Positions 1 to 10,500 of a DNA stretch of 64,000 nucleotides are shown piece after piece (positions within the stretch are counted from its first letter, which is position 1; the number at the start of each line of letters is the position of its first letter). This stretch comes from Stictocephala bisonia. Its lineage: Eukaryota > Arthropoda > Insecta > Hemiptera > Membracidae. The notes under the pieces are model-generated. The model saw nothing but the letters and a program-made list of their open reading frames with translations. It made no database searches and had not been told where the DNA came from. The position numbers were made by a program, and so were the translations under genes. The stretch lies in the NCBI GenBank assembly GCA_035578905.1, contig JAQJVL010000058.1, positions 1,178,001 through 1,242,000 of the forward strand, in the 5' to 3' direction.

Positions 1-722
1 TTTTTGCATCATATGGGAAAATAACCTGTCCATAATTATGGACACTGGGTCGTAAAGGGTTATTCAAAGCACATTAGAAGCACAACTGCTATGAAGACAC
101 TATACTGTGCTTTGGTTCGTCAGATCTTAGATTATGGTTCTATAACCTGGAGCCCGCATCAGAAGTATTTTTGCGAAGAACTTGAACGGATCCAATGCCA
201 CTTTGTCAGAATGGTGCGTGTCAAGATTGGTTTCTTATATCATCAAGTTCCAGTTGTGGGTTTGGCTCAAGAATTGGGGCTTCAATCTTTGGAAATGCGC
301 ACGCTAATGGCTGACCTGGTCCTTCTTCACAGGCTACTGAATGACGAGGTGTATTGCCCTGGCATCCTAAATTAAATTGCTGTAAGGTTTCTTCTTCTAC
401 TCGTTTAGCCGAAATTTTTACAATGCAGTATTACCGGACGTATTATGCAGCTAACAGCATTATGGCACGTCTCCAGAGAGTAGACAACAAAGTATCTATG
501 ACTGTGGATTTCTTCAGAGAGCGAGACAACTTTCAGGCGTAAAATGTCTTTGTTCCTACAAAGTGCCCCTGTACTTTAGGTGGTGCCTCTAAATGGCCAC
601 ATAGTCTACTCCTATGATTATTTGATTTGATATTATTGTCCAGTTTATTTTGTTATTATACTGTTATTTGTTGTAAGTCATTCACATTAAAAAATTGGCG
701 ATGTCTGTTGGAAATAAATAAG
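1..722 (+). mobile_element. LINE (non-LTR retrotransposon) 3' end, degenerate
   Basis: The open stretch 91-375 encodes LVRQILDYGSITWSPHQ, then LERIQCHFVRMV, the segment just downstream of the reverse transcriptase in Jockey/CR1-type LINEs (LVRSILEYGSVVWSPH...LERVQ). A frameshift near 350 breaks it and further coding traces run to about 600. The end at about 700-722 has AATAAATAAG. Its 5' part is outside the window. Confidence 0.75.
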
Positions 723-1004
723 TAAACTCTCAGTTGAGTGTATGCAATGAATTTCGAATCAAGTGTAGCTATGTGTGTTGTTTGAAAGTTAATTGTTGGC
801 ATTGGTTGATAATTGGTAGACAATTACTGGAGATTGCCAATGCTTCAAGTGTTTTAAGGAACAAGCACATTTCGACATGTATAAAAAAAACATAAAAAGA
901 AACTAGTGGTGAATGTAGGCTTAGGTAGTAACACCTTAAGATGACATAAGTTTTTTTTATATCTGCGCTGTTAAGAAATAAATGGGTCCAAAGAATTGGC
1001 ACAA

Positions 1005-1500
1005 ATTTCCCACCATATTAAACACAAAAAAAATCAAAACTATAAAAATTACCAGTTTGATTCCCAAATGTTTTTTGCCATAACTCAAAAACTAGTCAAA
1101 TTAAAAACATACAGTTTTATTAAAATATTTAAAATTGTAATTAAGAGCTTTCCTTAAAATTTAATCAAAATCGTTAGAGCTGTTTTTGAGAAAAGTCCAT
1201 TTTTTGTATGTTTTTGCCCATAAAAATTAAAAAAAGTAAAATTTTAAAGTGAAAAAAATTGTCTGGAGATATTGGCTAAATACACATACATACCAAATTT
1301 TATAAAAATTGATCCATCCACTTGGTCTCCAGCGAACTGCACATAGACAGACACACATACGGACACCAAAATTTGTTTTCTAGAAAACCACTTTTTTGGG
1401 TTCAGGGGACCCTAAAATGGATTTTTAGACCAACTTGTAAAAAATGTTCTACAAATCTGAGGAGGAATGATAATAAATAAATTATAAAAATAAACTTACT
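1005..1500. repeat. Possible dispersed repeat, AT-rich
   Basis: Long AT-rich stretch with repeated AAAATTTTAA-type words and a block at 1318-1375 with CTGCACATAGACAGACACAC. Such ACAGACAGAC-rich phrases sit in dispersed repeats of many insects. No ends or duplications seen. Confidence 0.25.
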
Positions 1501-1986
1501 TGCATTTTTCAACAAGGACCCTTCTCGAATCTGATTTTATTTTTGAGAAGGCCCTGAAAATCTTCAAACAAACATCTGAAACATATAACGTCTTTCATAT
1601 TTAACGTGTTGGAACTGTGGTACTGACCAATCATAGTGTTTACCTCTCACCAAATGTTTCATCCATACCTACCAGAGAGAATGCCTGGTCATAGAATGGG
1701 CATGAGGTCAGATGATAATATAAATAGTATATGATTGACACCAAAATATCTAGATGTTATTCATTATCATAACTATCATAATATTATAAATGTGATAGTG
1801 ACATGACTGTTTGAACATGCTTTCTAAAATATGTTTAAATTTGATTTATAAAGAGTTAATATTTACTGTGCAGTTTGTCAAATCAGTAAAAGATCTATTA
1901 TTTCTTTATAATCTCATACAATTTAGCTTCAAATTGTCCTCATACACTTGAATTGCATATTGATAAATACACTTGTTATTTTTCAG

Positions 1987-2084
1987 TGGAAGACTGTGAA
2001 AGAAATGATGGTTCTCCTGAAAAACCTTACGTCATGTCAAAGGAACTTATGAAAATACTAGGGAAAAAGAATAAGAGAAGTTGA
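1987..2084 (+). CDS. Terminal coding exon of an unidentified plus-strand gene
   Basis: A branch/pyrimidine tract and TTTTTCAG end at 1986. The exon then reads EDCERNDGSPEKPYVMSKEL, MKILGKKNKRS and stops at TGA 2082-2084. An AATAAA at 2089-2094 follows at once. Acceptor, basic C-terminus, stop and poly(A) signal together suggest a real last exon, entering in phase with two bases. The rest of the gene must lie left of the window or in small exons I could not find. I do not recognise the protein. It would be tail-to-tail with RapGEF1. Confidence 0.55.
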
Positions 2085-2088
2085 ACAT

Positions 2089-2094
2089 AATAAA
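2089..2094 (+). other. Poly(A) signal AATAAA
   Basis: Five bases after the stop codon of the terminal exon at 1987-2084. The extremely short 3' UTR is unusual; a second AATAAA-like site occurs near 2230. Confidence 0.4.
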
Positions 2095-2890
2095 TTAAGT
2101 TTGTAAGAGAAATGTACAGGGTTGTGATAATAATTTATACCAAAGCTTCAGCATACCATTTTATACTATTCCAGACATGTTAATAATTGTTACATTAAAT
2201 AATAGTTTTACGCTTAAGTTTTTATTAAAATAAAACATGTTTTAAGTATTTTAATTGTTTTCTTGTAAAATTATAACCTCTTACAGATCACATTTATACA
2301 GTATTTTGGTTTGTCCTTTGCTGGAGTAAAATTCTCATTCCAAAGAGTGAGTAAAACATGCTTGCATTCTACAAAGTGGTTAAAAATTTTGAGCAATTCC
2401 CAAATTCAGAAACTGTGTTTTATACATAAAAAGAGAGGTTTTATACGAACAGATTATTTAACATAGATCTAGATTTAAGTGCAGGCTAACGCCCAGCATA
2501 TTCCTTTCCAATATTATTAATATTGTATCAGTAAATGAAGAAAAATTGTGATAATTGTAAAACTAATTGAAATTTGTAGACTTTGGTAAAACAAATAAAT
2601 GATGTCAGTAGGCTACAAGAACTTCTGGAAATTGTAACACAGTCATAGGCATGATATAAATGTAAGACGTGACGCTTTTTATTATAAAAAATAGTTCAAT
2701 TCCTTACCTTGCGATGCTTAACTGTGCAGGATCTTCCTTGCCCTCCAAATCCTTTATAGATTTTCATTAGTTTTATTCTTTGTTTTACATAAATAAAACA
2801 GATTAGCATATTTTTACACTCACAAAACCAAGCAGTTGATGCAACGCAACAACAAAACCAGCAGATTTTGTCTATAACTAATTCAATATG
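2095..2890. other. Intergenic AT-rich DNA
   Basis: Between the plus-strand terminal exon and the first palindrome. I see no gene or repeat here. Confidence 0.5.
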
Positions 2891-2937
2891 AGTGTACATC
2901 ACACAACAAATTTATTACAGTATAAGTACAAATATTA

Positions 2938-2980
2938 TGGTGATCGATTTCGGTAAACCACGTTTATCTTCCTCAGACCA
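2938..2980 (-). ncRNA. Hammerhead-like motif in orphan terminal repeat, left arm
   Basis: The same architecture on the minus strand with stem II GATAAAC/GTTTACC. Compared with the 9.0-kb copy, G-C has become A-U and G-U has become A-U at paired sites, with one G-C lost. GAAA and ATCGAT are kept. Confidence 0.45.
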
Positions 2981-3050
2981 GAGGGATTCACATAGGATTC
3001 AACAACCACACGTGTATGGGCAGGTGGGTGGGTCACAAAGAAATACCTCC

Positions 3051-3094
3051 AGTCTGAGGAAGGTAAACGTTGTATACTGAAATTGATAACCATA
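3051..3094 (+). ncRNA. Degenerate hammerhead-like motif in orphan terminal repeat, right arm
   Basis: Core CTGAGGA at 3055-3061 and GAAA at 3080-3083 remain, but stem II and stem I carry mismatches and the palindrome is ATTGAT. Probably inactive. Confidence 0.3.
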
Positions 3095-3185
3095 ATATTT
3101 ATACATTTTATACTTATATTTTAATAAATTTGTTGAGTGAAGTTCACTTGTATTGTATTTCTACAAACATGTGATATCCTCAAAT

Positions 3186-3345
3186 TATTAAATTTCCAAT
3201 AAAAACCAATAAATTTTAATTTCAACTAGGCTTTTTGCCAGCGAAGCTGGCATCATCAGACAACACAACTTTTGCCAGCCCTTTGCTGGAAAAAGGCTTA
3301 TATTTGAAATTGAAATTGATTAGTTTTTATTAAAAATTTAATAAT
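3186..3345. repeat. Second foldback, arms about 60 bp
   Basis: Left arm 3186-3245 (TTTCCAATAAAAACC through TTTCAACTAGGCTTTTTGCC) is matched in inverse by 3283-3345. Inside, TGCCAGC/GCTGGCA at 3238-3254 forms a perfect 7-bp hairpin. On the minus strand CTGATGA directly precedes it. Possibly the terminal-repeat pair of another Penelope-like family. Confidence 0.6.
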
Positions 3346-3349
3346 AATT

Positions 3350-4040
3350 TAAAAATACATAAAGTAACCAATATCAACTCTATCTCAACTTCACTAATGT
3401 AATATCCTGAATAAAAAACAAATTATTATTAATTACAATACAAGTCATTTACAGTCCATAGACATTTTTAGCATATCTACCAGTATTAAAACATTTCATA
3501 TTGCAGTAAATTTTCATTGTTTAAACTATGAAATTTAAAATTAAAGTGACAATGTGGTCAAATGATGGGATTGTCATTTTCCAGAACTTTACCCTTTCCA
3601 CGAGAAAAGGGGATCAGCAACCCAAGCGTAAAACAGTAATCCATCATCTGGCAATGAAAAATAGTACCTTAAAGGGTAAAAAAATACACTTTTTGACAAG
3701 ACACAATAGTGTATTAACTATTAATAAATAAAAAAAATACATATACAATTAATAAAAACAAACAACAGACGAAAGTAGTAATGTACTTAACAAACAGAAC
3801 AAAAATTGAATTACGATAACGTGACACAGATAAAGACATTTCAATAAAAATTCTCGTACGTAATTTTACAGTCAACTATTTATAATCTACGTACATTTTA
3901 AAAAATAATAAAAAATAATATTACTTTTACAAAATATATTATATTATGTTACATTTAGCACATGCCACAAATATTGTGAAAATATTTACAAATGGCCACG
4001 GTCAAAGTGGTTTACTTAAAACAAATTAAAACTGTATCAC
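3350..4040. other. AT-rich DNA beyond the RapGEF1 3' end
   Basis: No exon, TIR or array recognised. Short AT-rich open frames here have no family look. Confidence 0.5.
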
Positions 4041-4044
4041 ATAC

Positions 4045-4431
4045 AATAAAAATCTTACATTTAATAATTTATTGCGTAATTGAATCACACATGCTTAAAC
4101 CCACCGCACAGACAAATGAACACACACTTAGGCCTAAAAGATCGCACCAGATGGCCACTTCGTTGCTTAAGATTCATTGTTACAATAAATTCATAGTTAA
4201 AGCATTGTTACCATCACATTAACTTAGAGGGCTAGATGAAGGCAGACGAACCCCACCTAATACTGAAGTGAACCATTGCTTGTAACAGAGGAATTATATA
4301 ATTCTTCTATTTTAAATACTATACAAACAAGTGATACAAATAATTTAAAAATCCAAAAATATACTAATAATGATTGTAATACGAAGAGATTGTAAAATAT
4401 GGTAACTAAAAATAACTAGGATATTCCTGTA
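4045..4431 (-). other. RapGEF1: Probable RapGEF1 3' UTR
   Basis: Below the stop codon the first AATAAA on the minus strand is at 4073-4068, followed by a U/GU-rich stretch on the transcript. A 3' UTR of about 360-390 nt is inferred. The exact cleavage site cannot be read. Confidence 0.35.
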
Positions 4432-4564
4432 TTATTGAATAGCTTTCTTGGAGCCTCGAGGTTTGATGCTCTCCGATATCTGCCACATCGCCTCTTCACA
4501 CAAGAACTCGTCAAAGTTACTGAAGAATGCAATTATTCGTTCACTTTTCTTAAAAACATATGTC
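4432..4564 (-). CDS. RapGEF1: RapGEF1 last coding exon (16)
   Basis: Acceptor TTTTTTCAG before GACATAT. Peptide TYVFKKSERIIAFFSNFDEF then LCEEAMWQISESIKPRGSKK and a TAA stop at 4434-4432. It matches the IINFFNDFSDHLAEEALWELS and IKPR end of vertebrate C3G, with a shorter basic tail. Confidence 0.95.
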
Positions 4565-7500
4565 CTGAAAAAAACAAAAACAAACATATTAATCAATGTA
4601 TGTTAAAATGTAATCTATTTTTTTTAAATTTCAATAATTAACCCTTTGCATGTCAAAAATGAATTATATTATGAAATCACTTACTAAGCCATACATTCAA
4701 AAATCATAAAAATGAAATATCTAAAGCTAACTTTTTGTTATTCATCTAAGTACTTTGGAATTAAACAAAGCATTAACCCCTCGTCCTGTGATGCAAGATT
4801 TTCCATCTACTATTTATACTAACAAAATGTCAATTAGCGGTTATCAGTTGATTTTATATTGCTACAGATAATAAATTGCAGTAGTACATATTGAAGTTTC
4901 CTAAATTATTTAGGTAGTGTTGAGAACATCATTAGACACCCGATCTATTGATGAAAAGGTTTCTTGCAAAGATGACAGAATCTAAGAGTAAGCTATTCAG
5001 AATCATACAACAACTCTGTTGTATTTGAGAGTTATACTATAAAATAAATGATAGTACACTGAAGAAATAATATAATTTTGGTCCAAAAATTAGAAAACAT
5101 ATGCTACTACAATCTGAAAAATGTTATCAATCTTCAAAGAACTCCAAATTATTCATAAATTTATTCACGTTATAAAACATGTTTTTAGGTAAATTAAAGT
5201 ATAAGAAACATTGATAAGTTTTGGGGAATTTTCAAAAATATAGGTTACCGCAGTAACAAATCTTGCATTTGCAGTTATAAGGTACAAGAAGTTTATATTT
5301 TGTGAAACTAGAATAAATTTGGGATAATATAGCTATCTTAAATTATTAATTTATAAATATACTGTTTCCCAGGTTAACCCTTGTTCCTCTTTTTGCTAAC
5401 AAAAATAAAAAAATTTATACTTTATATCTACAAATATAAAATAATTACAAGTATAATTTTTGTAATTTTATATGATAGGCTACTTTGGTTAATTGTGAAC
5501 ATAAAGATACCAAACACAATTATTTATATAATAATTTACTAATTTTTACAAATTTTCAAGTCTCATAATATAATTACTGTATTATAGTCTCTTAGGTTAG
5601 GTTAAAGGGCACTAGGCCAGGATTTAGTATATTAGAGAGATAGGACATCAGCAAACTTACCTTAAAAGACAAGTTCACTAACATCAGAGTAGTAGTCACA
5701 AACACAAAATAAACACAATCTCACAAATTTTATTTCAGAAATTTCAGCTGAAGAAAATTGCCTCTCTCTCTACTCACCTGAAGAAAATGCCAGTGGTGTT
5801 GAAAATTTGTGAGATTGTGTTTATTTTGTGTTTGTGACTACTACTCTGATGTTAGTGAACTTGTCTTTTAACCCTTTTACCGCCAAGGGCCTATATATAG
5901 GCTCTAATAAGTTGGGCAGTCGACCGCCAAGGGCCTATATATAGGCCCTGGGAGTAGTGACGCTCGACCGCCAAGAGCCTATATATAGGCCCTGGGAGTA
6001 GTGACGCTCGACCGCCAAGAGCCTATATATAGGCCCTCTGCATTTTTGTTGTTTATACAATGAATTATTTAATTTTTTCAGCATAAATATATATCACTAT
6101 ATTCAGAACAATATTTACAACAAGAATATAATCTACTTTAGTTGAATACAATACTTTTGCATAGTAAACACAAAATATGTGAAAAACGTCAATTATTTTT
6201 GTCAGTGCCCAGCTGATTGAATAGTGAAGAAATCAGTTTCTGTCTGTTGTGTTCCTGAGATTGGTGTTTTTAGGTTATGATACAAGTATGTATAGTTTAT
6301 TCAATCGTGTTTATATGAATTTTATTATTATGTAAGTGTATTTTTGTTTTATATTTATACTAGTACAGTGCCAAAATGTGTGATAAGCGGCGTTCACCAG
6401 TAAGTGAAGGAACACTGATAAACAATGTTATTCAATCAGGGACAAACATCGTAATTGATGATAATGTTTATGATAGTATGGATGATTCTAGTTCGTCTAG
6501 TATGTCATGTATGTACGCCTATAGGCTTTTCTATTCCTAATTCTGATTAAAATGAGATGTTGTACTATTTTAGTCATATATTTATAAAAAAAACAATTCT
6601 TAATTTTTTTAAATGAAAACTTACTCAATTGTTCTCTATTAAATTTCAAACCAAATTATATATACAAAGAATTTTAAAATGACATTTTAATTTTTCTTAT
6701 TAACTTTAAAATTAAAAAAAAATTTCAAAACTTTATTTTGCATTTTATTTTTGCTCCTACGAAAACGTTATATGTTAGTAATAGACTAGTAAGTCATATC
6801 ACATTAAAGATAATTTCTTAATGAATAAAATGGTGAAAACAGAATTCTTCTATCTTTCAAATTGATGTAACCACAATCGTTTTTGTGAACGGTTGTAAAA
6901 AGCGGCAAAATGCTCTGGCGGCCGGGCGACACGCTATGATCCTAGCGTCTGGCGGCTGAGTGACACATTGACCCTCATCTACTATGGCGGTCGAGCGCTC
7001 GACCGGCAATAATTGTATGGCGGTAAAAGGGTTAAGGTAAGTTTGATGATGTCCTATCTCTCAAATATATTATAGTTTCTGTAATATAACTTACCTTTCA
7101 GTTTTCTTACCTTTTTAACATTACCTTTACTTTTTGATAGAACATGGATTAATTACATTTTACTTGTCACAAATGTCTTTAATTTGTACTTGAAATTGAA
7201 GAAGTACATACAATACTGTTCTGTTGTAGGTCTACTCATTTTTAGATTAAGTTTTCATCAAATCATACAAACATTTTCATGTAAATCGAGGTTTTTATTT
7301 GACCCTCTATAAAATTCGACAGTGGTTCTTTGGTCCTGTAGGTGTCAGAACAGTGAGATTCTACTGTACATAAATTTTCTAGTATATAAAGATACATACA
7401 TTTTTATGATAATAAGTGAAAAAAACACAACAGTACAATTGATTTACTTAAGTTAAAACTGATATTTTACTTATATTTAATAATTTCACAAAATTAAAGC

Positions 7501-10500
7501 TTTAATTAATTTTTGCTTGTTACCTCATTATCAGATTGTATTACAATTTGTAAATATAATAGTTATGTTTATTAGGGAATAGAACTTGTACAGGTTAATA
7601 TAAATAAAAATAAATTTTAAAAATGGGTTTTAATTTTTTGATGTTATTATCTAATTCATCTACAGTACAAGTAAACGTCACACAACACAAATTTATTACA
7701 ATATAAGCACAAAATGCACAAATATATTACAATAAAAGTACAAAATGCACGAATATTATGGTGATCGATTTCGGTGAACCACGCTCACCTTCCTCAGACC
7801 AGAGAGATTCACAAAAGAATTTTGTCAGAAGTTTATTTACAGCATCATGAAGACTCCATTTTAGATAAATTAAAAAAGGAACAAGATATCACATTTTACA
7901 CCCGTTATGTCGATGATATTCTGGTTTTATTTAACGAGAAATCATGTAATGACTTAGATAATATGTTAAATATACTTAATTGTCACCACCAGAAGCTCAG
8001 TTTTACCAGTGAACTTAAATCTATAAAATGATATTAACTTTTTGGATCTAAAAATAATTCGTGATCATAACAAACTTTCATATAGAATTTTCAGGAAACC
8101 TACCCAAACCAATTGTACAATAAATAACAGTTCTGTCCATCCTCCGTCTCACAAAACAGCTAGCTTCAGAAGTATGTTATATAGGGCATATTCAATACCA
8201 TTAAGTGTTGCAGATAGAAAACAGGAAATAAATGTAATAAAATCAATAGCTGTTGCAAATGTATACAAGGCACCAATAATTGATGAAATCGGAAGTAGAA
8301 TAAAAAAGAAAATAGAAAATAAAATTCGAGACGAAAAACGAACAACACTTAAAAAAGAAAAATCAGATAAAGAACAAAAGAAGTATGTATCCCTCAATTA
8401 CAATGGACCATTTACACAGAGTTGGTAATAGATTTAAGAAATTCAATTTATCAGTAGCTTTTAAGACTTGTAACACTATGTCCAACATTTTACACCCGAG
8501 TATTGAAAGTGAAGATAAATTCAATAATTCAGGAATATATAGGATTAACTGTAATGATTGTAATATGTTTTACATAGGTCAGACTGTAAATTTTAGCAAA
8601 AGATATAAAAACCATGTCTCTGCTTTTAAAAATAAGAAACCTGAAAGATCTAATGTAGCTAAACACCTTCTGAATTGTACCCACAGTTTGAATACAATAG
8701 ATGAAAATGTAGATATTCTAAAAGTTTGTAAGAAGGGTCGTAACATAAATGCTTGGGAAGTTATTTTTTTTTAAATGTAAGGATCGTGATAAATTAAGGA
8801 ATGAACAGGTTAATTTTGATTCCAAAATAGTTTTTAATAATGTATTTTCAGCGAATAAAAGAAAGAAGTAACAGCCAATAGGAATTAACCAATAATATCA
8901 CAGCAGCCGCCATTTTGACGATTCCAGCCAATGGGGTCACATGATCATAGGCCTATAAATTGAGTTGTTGAACACCATTTTCCATTCTTTTGTGAATCCC
9001 TCTGGTCTGAGGAAGGTGAGCGTGGTTCACCGAAATCGATCACCATAATATTCGTGCATTTTGTACTTTTATTGTAATATATTTGTGCATTTTGTGCTTA
9101 TATTGTAATAAATTTGTGTTGAGTGACGTTTACTTGTACTGTATATGTACCAACACGTATTATGCTAATTAAAAATCTAATTCATCTCTAAACAATGGTA
9201 AAAAGATACTATTCAAAATAGTTTAAGGTTGATATACACAATTATAAAAAACCTTATTATTTTCTACTTTTCCATTCCTGTTAATATTTACAAATTCTAT
9301 TTCTCATTAACATATGTGAACCCACAATCTCTAACTTAGGTACAAAGTCCTGTCGCCTTAGACCTCTTGGCCACTGGCAGTCAATTAAACAAACTAATTG
9401 CAATTTAAAAATTAAAATTAAAAGTGAATCTTAAATAGTAAACAGCAAATATAATGAGTGATTAAAAGTGAACAAATTAAGTAAAAAACTCACCCCTTCT
9501 TAAATATAATGAGTGATTAAGAGTGAACAAATTAAGTAAAAAACTCACCCCTTCTTAAATCTCTTCATGTTTTCAACAATATTGAACTGTTGCCATCTTT
9601 TTGAAAAGTTTATGATTCCTTCCGAGATAAAATCACTGTTACCGATATGGACGAATGTCAGATCCTGGAGCACTAGGCCACTACAAAGCAAAATTCATTT
9701 ACAACAAAATTCATAAGGAATTTTCATAATGACAAAATCATGAGTATTTTAAAATTTAATATTGTAATAAAAATTACAATTTTATTACACCAATCTAATC
9801 TTTAGTGACTTTCAGAGACTGTAATAGTAAATTAAAAATTTCATTTCAATGGACAGATCCTTAATAAAACACTAGCAATTTTGTATTCTAGAATTCAATA
9901 ACTAAAAAGAGAATAAAACTCTGTAGAAAAATATACCACAGTAACCGACTATGAAATTTGTTGTTCTGTCGTTTGGCCCAGAAGTAGCAATATAGTTGTT
10001 TAATCAAATTATATAAATGAAAAGATGTTATAACTGTTTAAAACTGCTGGAAATAGTAAAGGCAAACTATTATTTAATTTAATGTAGGCATTTTAAATAA
10101 GTGCTTATTTTCAGTATGTAAAATGCTCAAAATACTAATAAAAAATTTGAAATTGAATACTTTGTCTTAAATTATATTTAAATATGTTTTAAAAGTAATT
10201 AAATAAACAAAATGTATGTTTTACGTTTCGCTAGCTGCAATTAACAATCTCAGATATTTTACATATTATATACAATAACAACATTTATTTTACAGGCTTA
10301 ATTTTGTGCACTTCCCTATTATGAAGGCATAGCTATAAATGTTCCAGACAGGATTACAGTATTTGATTCTTATTGTAACGATTATTTCAATAGAAGCAGC
10401 CCTGTAATTTCTACAATTTAAGTGTGAAAGTCTGCAACAAAGGTTTGTACCTCAAATATAGACCTACGACCGCTGAAAGAATCTCATGGCACCAAAGTTG

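Larger units (their letters stand above)
2895..3137. mobile_element. Palindromic pair of Penelope-type terminal repeats (no coding core)
   Basis: The left arm 2895-2990 is a diverged copy of the terminal repeat of the Penelope-like element at 7662-9174. The right arm 3046-3137 is the same sequence inverted. About 55 bp separate them, including the G-rich CGTGTATGGGCAGGTGGG at 3012-3029. So two pLTRs lie head to head with no reverse transcriptase between them. Each arm carries a hammerhead-like core. Confidence 0.75.
5626..7072. mobile_element. Foldback element, interrupted by a piggyBac-like insertion
   Basis: Left arm 5626-5741; right arm 5798-5871 plus 7036-7072. Without the insertion the right arm is a near-perfect reverse complement of the left over about 115 bp, with a loop of about 56 bp. 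The left arm keeps a single TTAA where the right arm is split, which gives the empty site directly. Confidence 0.85.
7662..9174 (+). mobile_element. Penelope-like element with inverted terminal repeats
   Basis: Length 1,513 bp, flanked by a perfect 13-bp target duplication ATCTAATTCATCT (7649-7661 and 9175-9187). Terminal repeats of about 147 bp at 7662-7810 and 8986-9141 are in inverted orientation. Between them run the end of a reverse transcriptase and a GIY-YIG endonuclease on the plus strand. This combination is specific to Penelope-like retroelements. The copy is 5'-truncated and frame-broken, but its terminal repeats are nearly identical, so insertion is fairly recent. Confidence 0.93.

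Noticed and set aside
4633..5400. piggyBac element bounded by TTAACCC words
   Set aside because: All occurrences are in the same orientation; no inverted partner.
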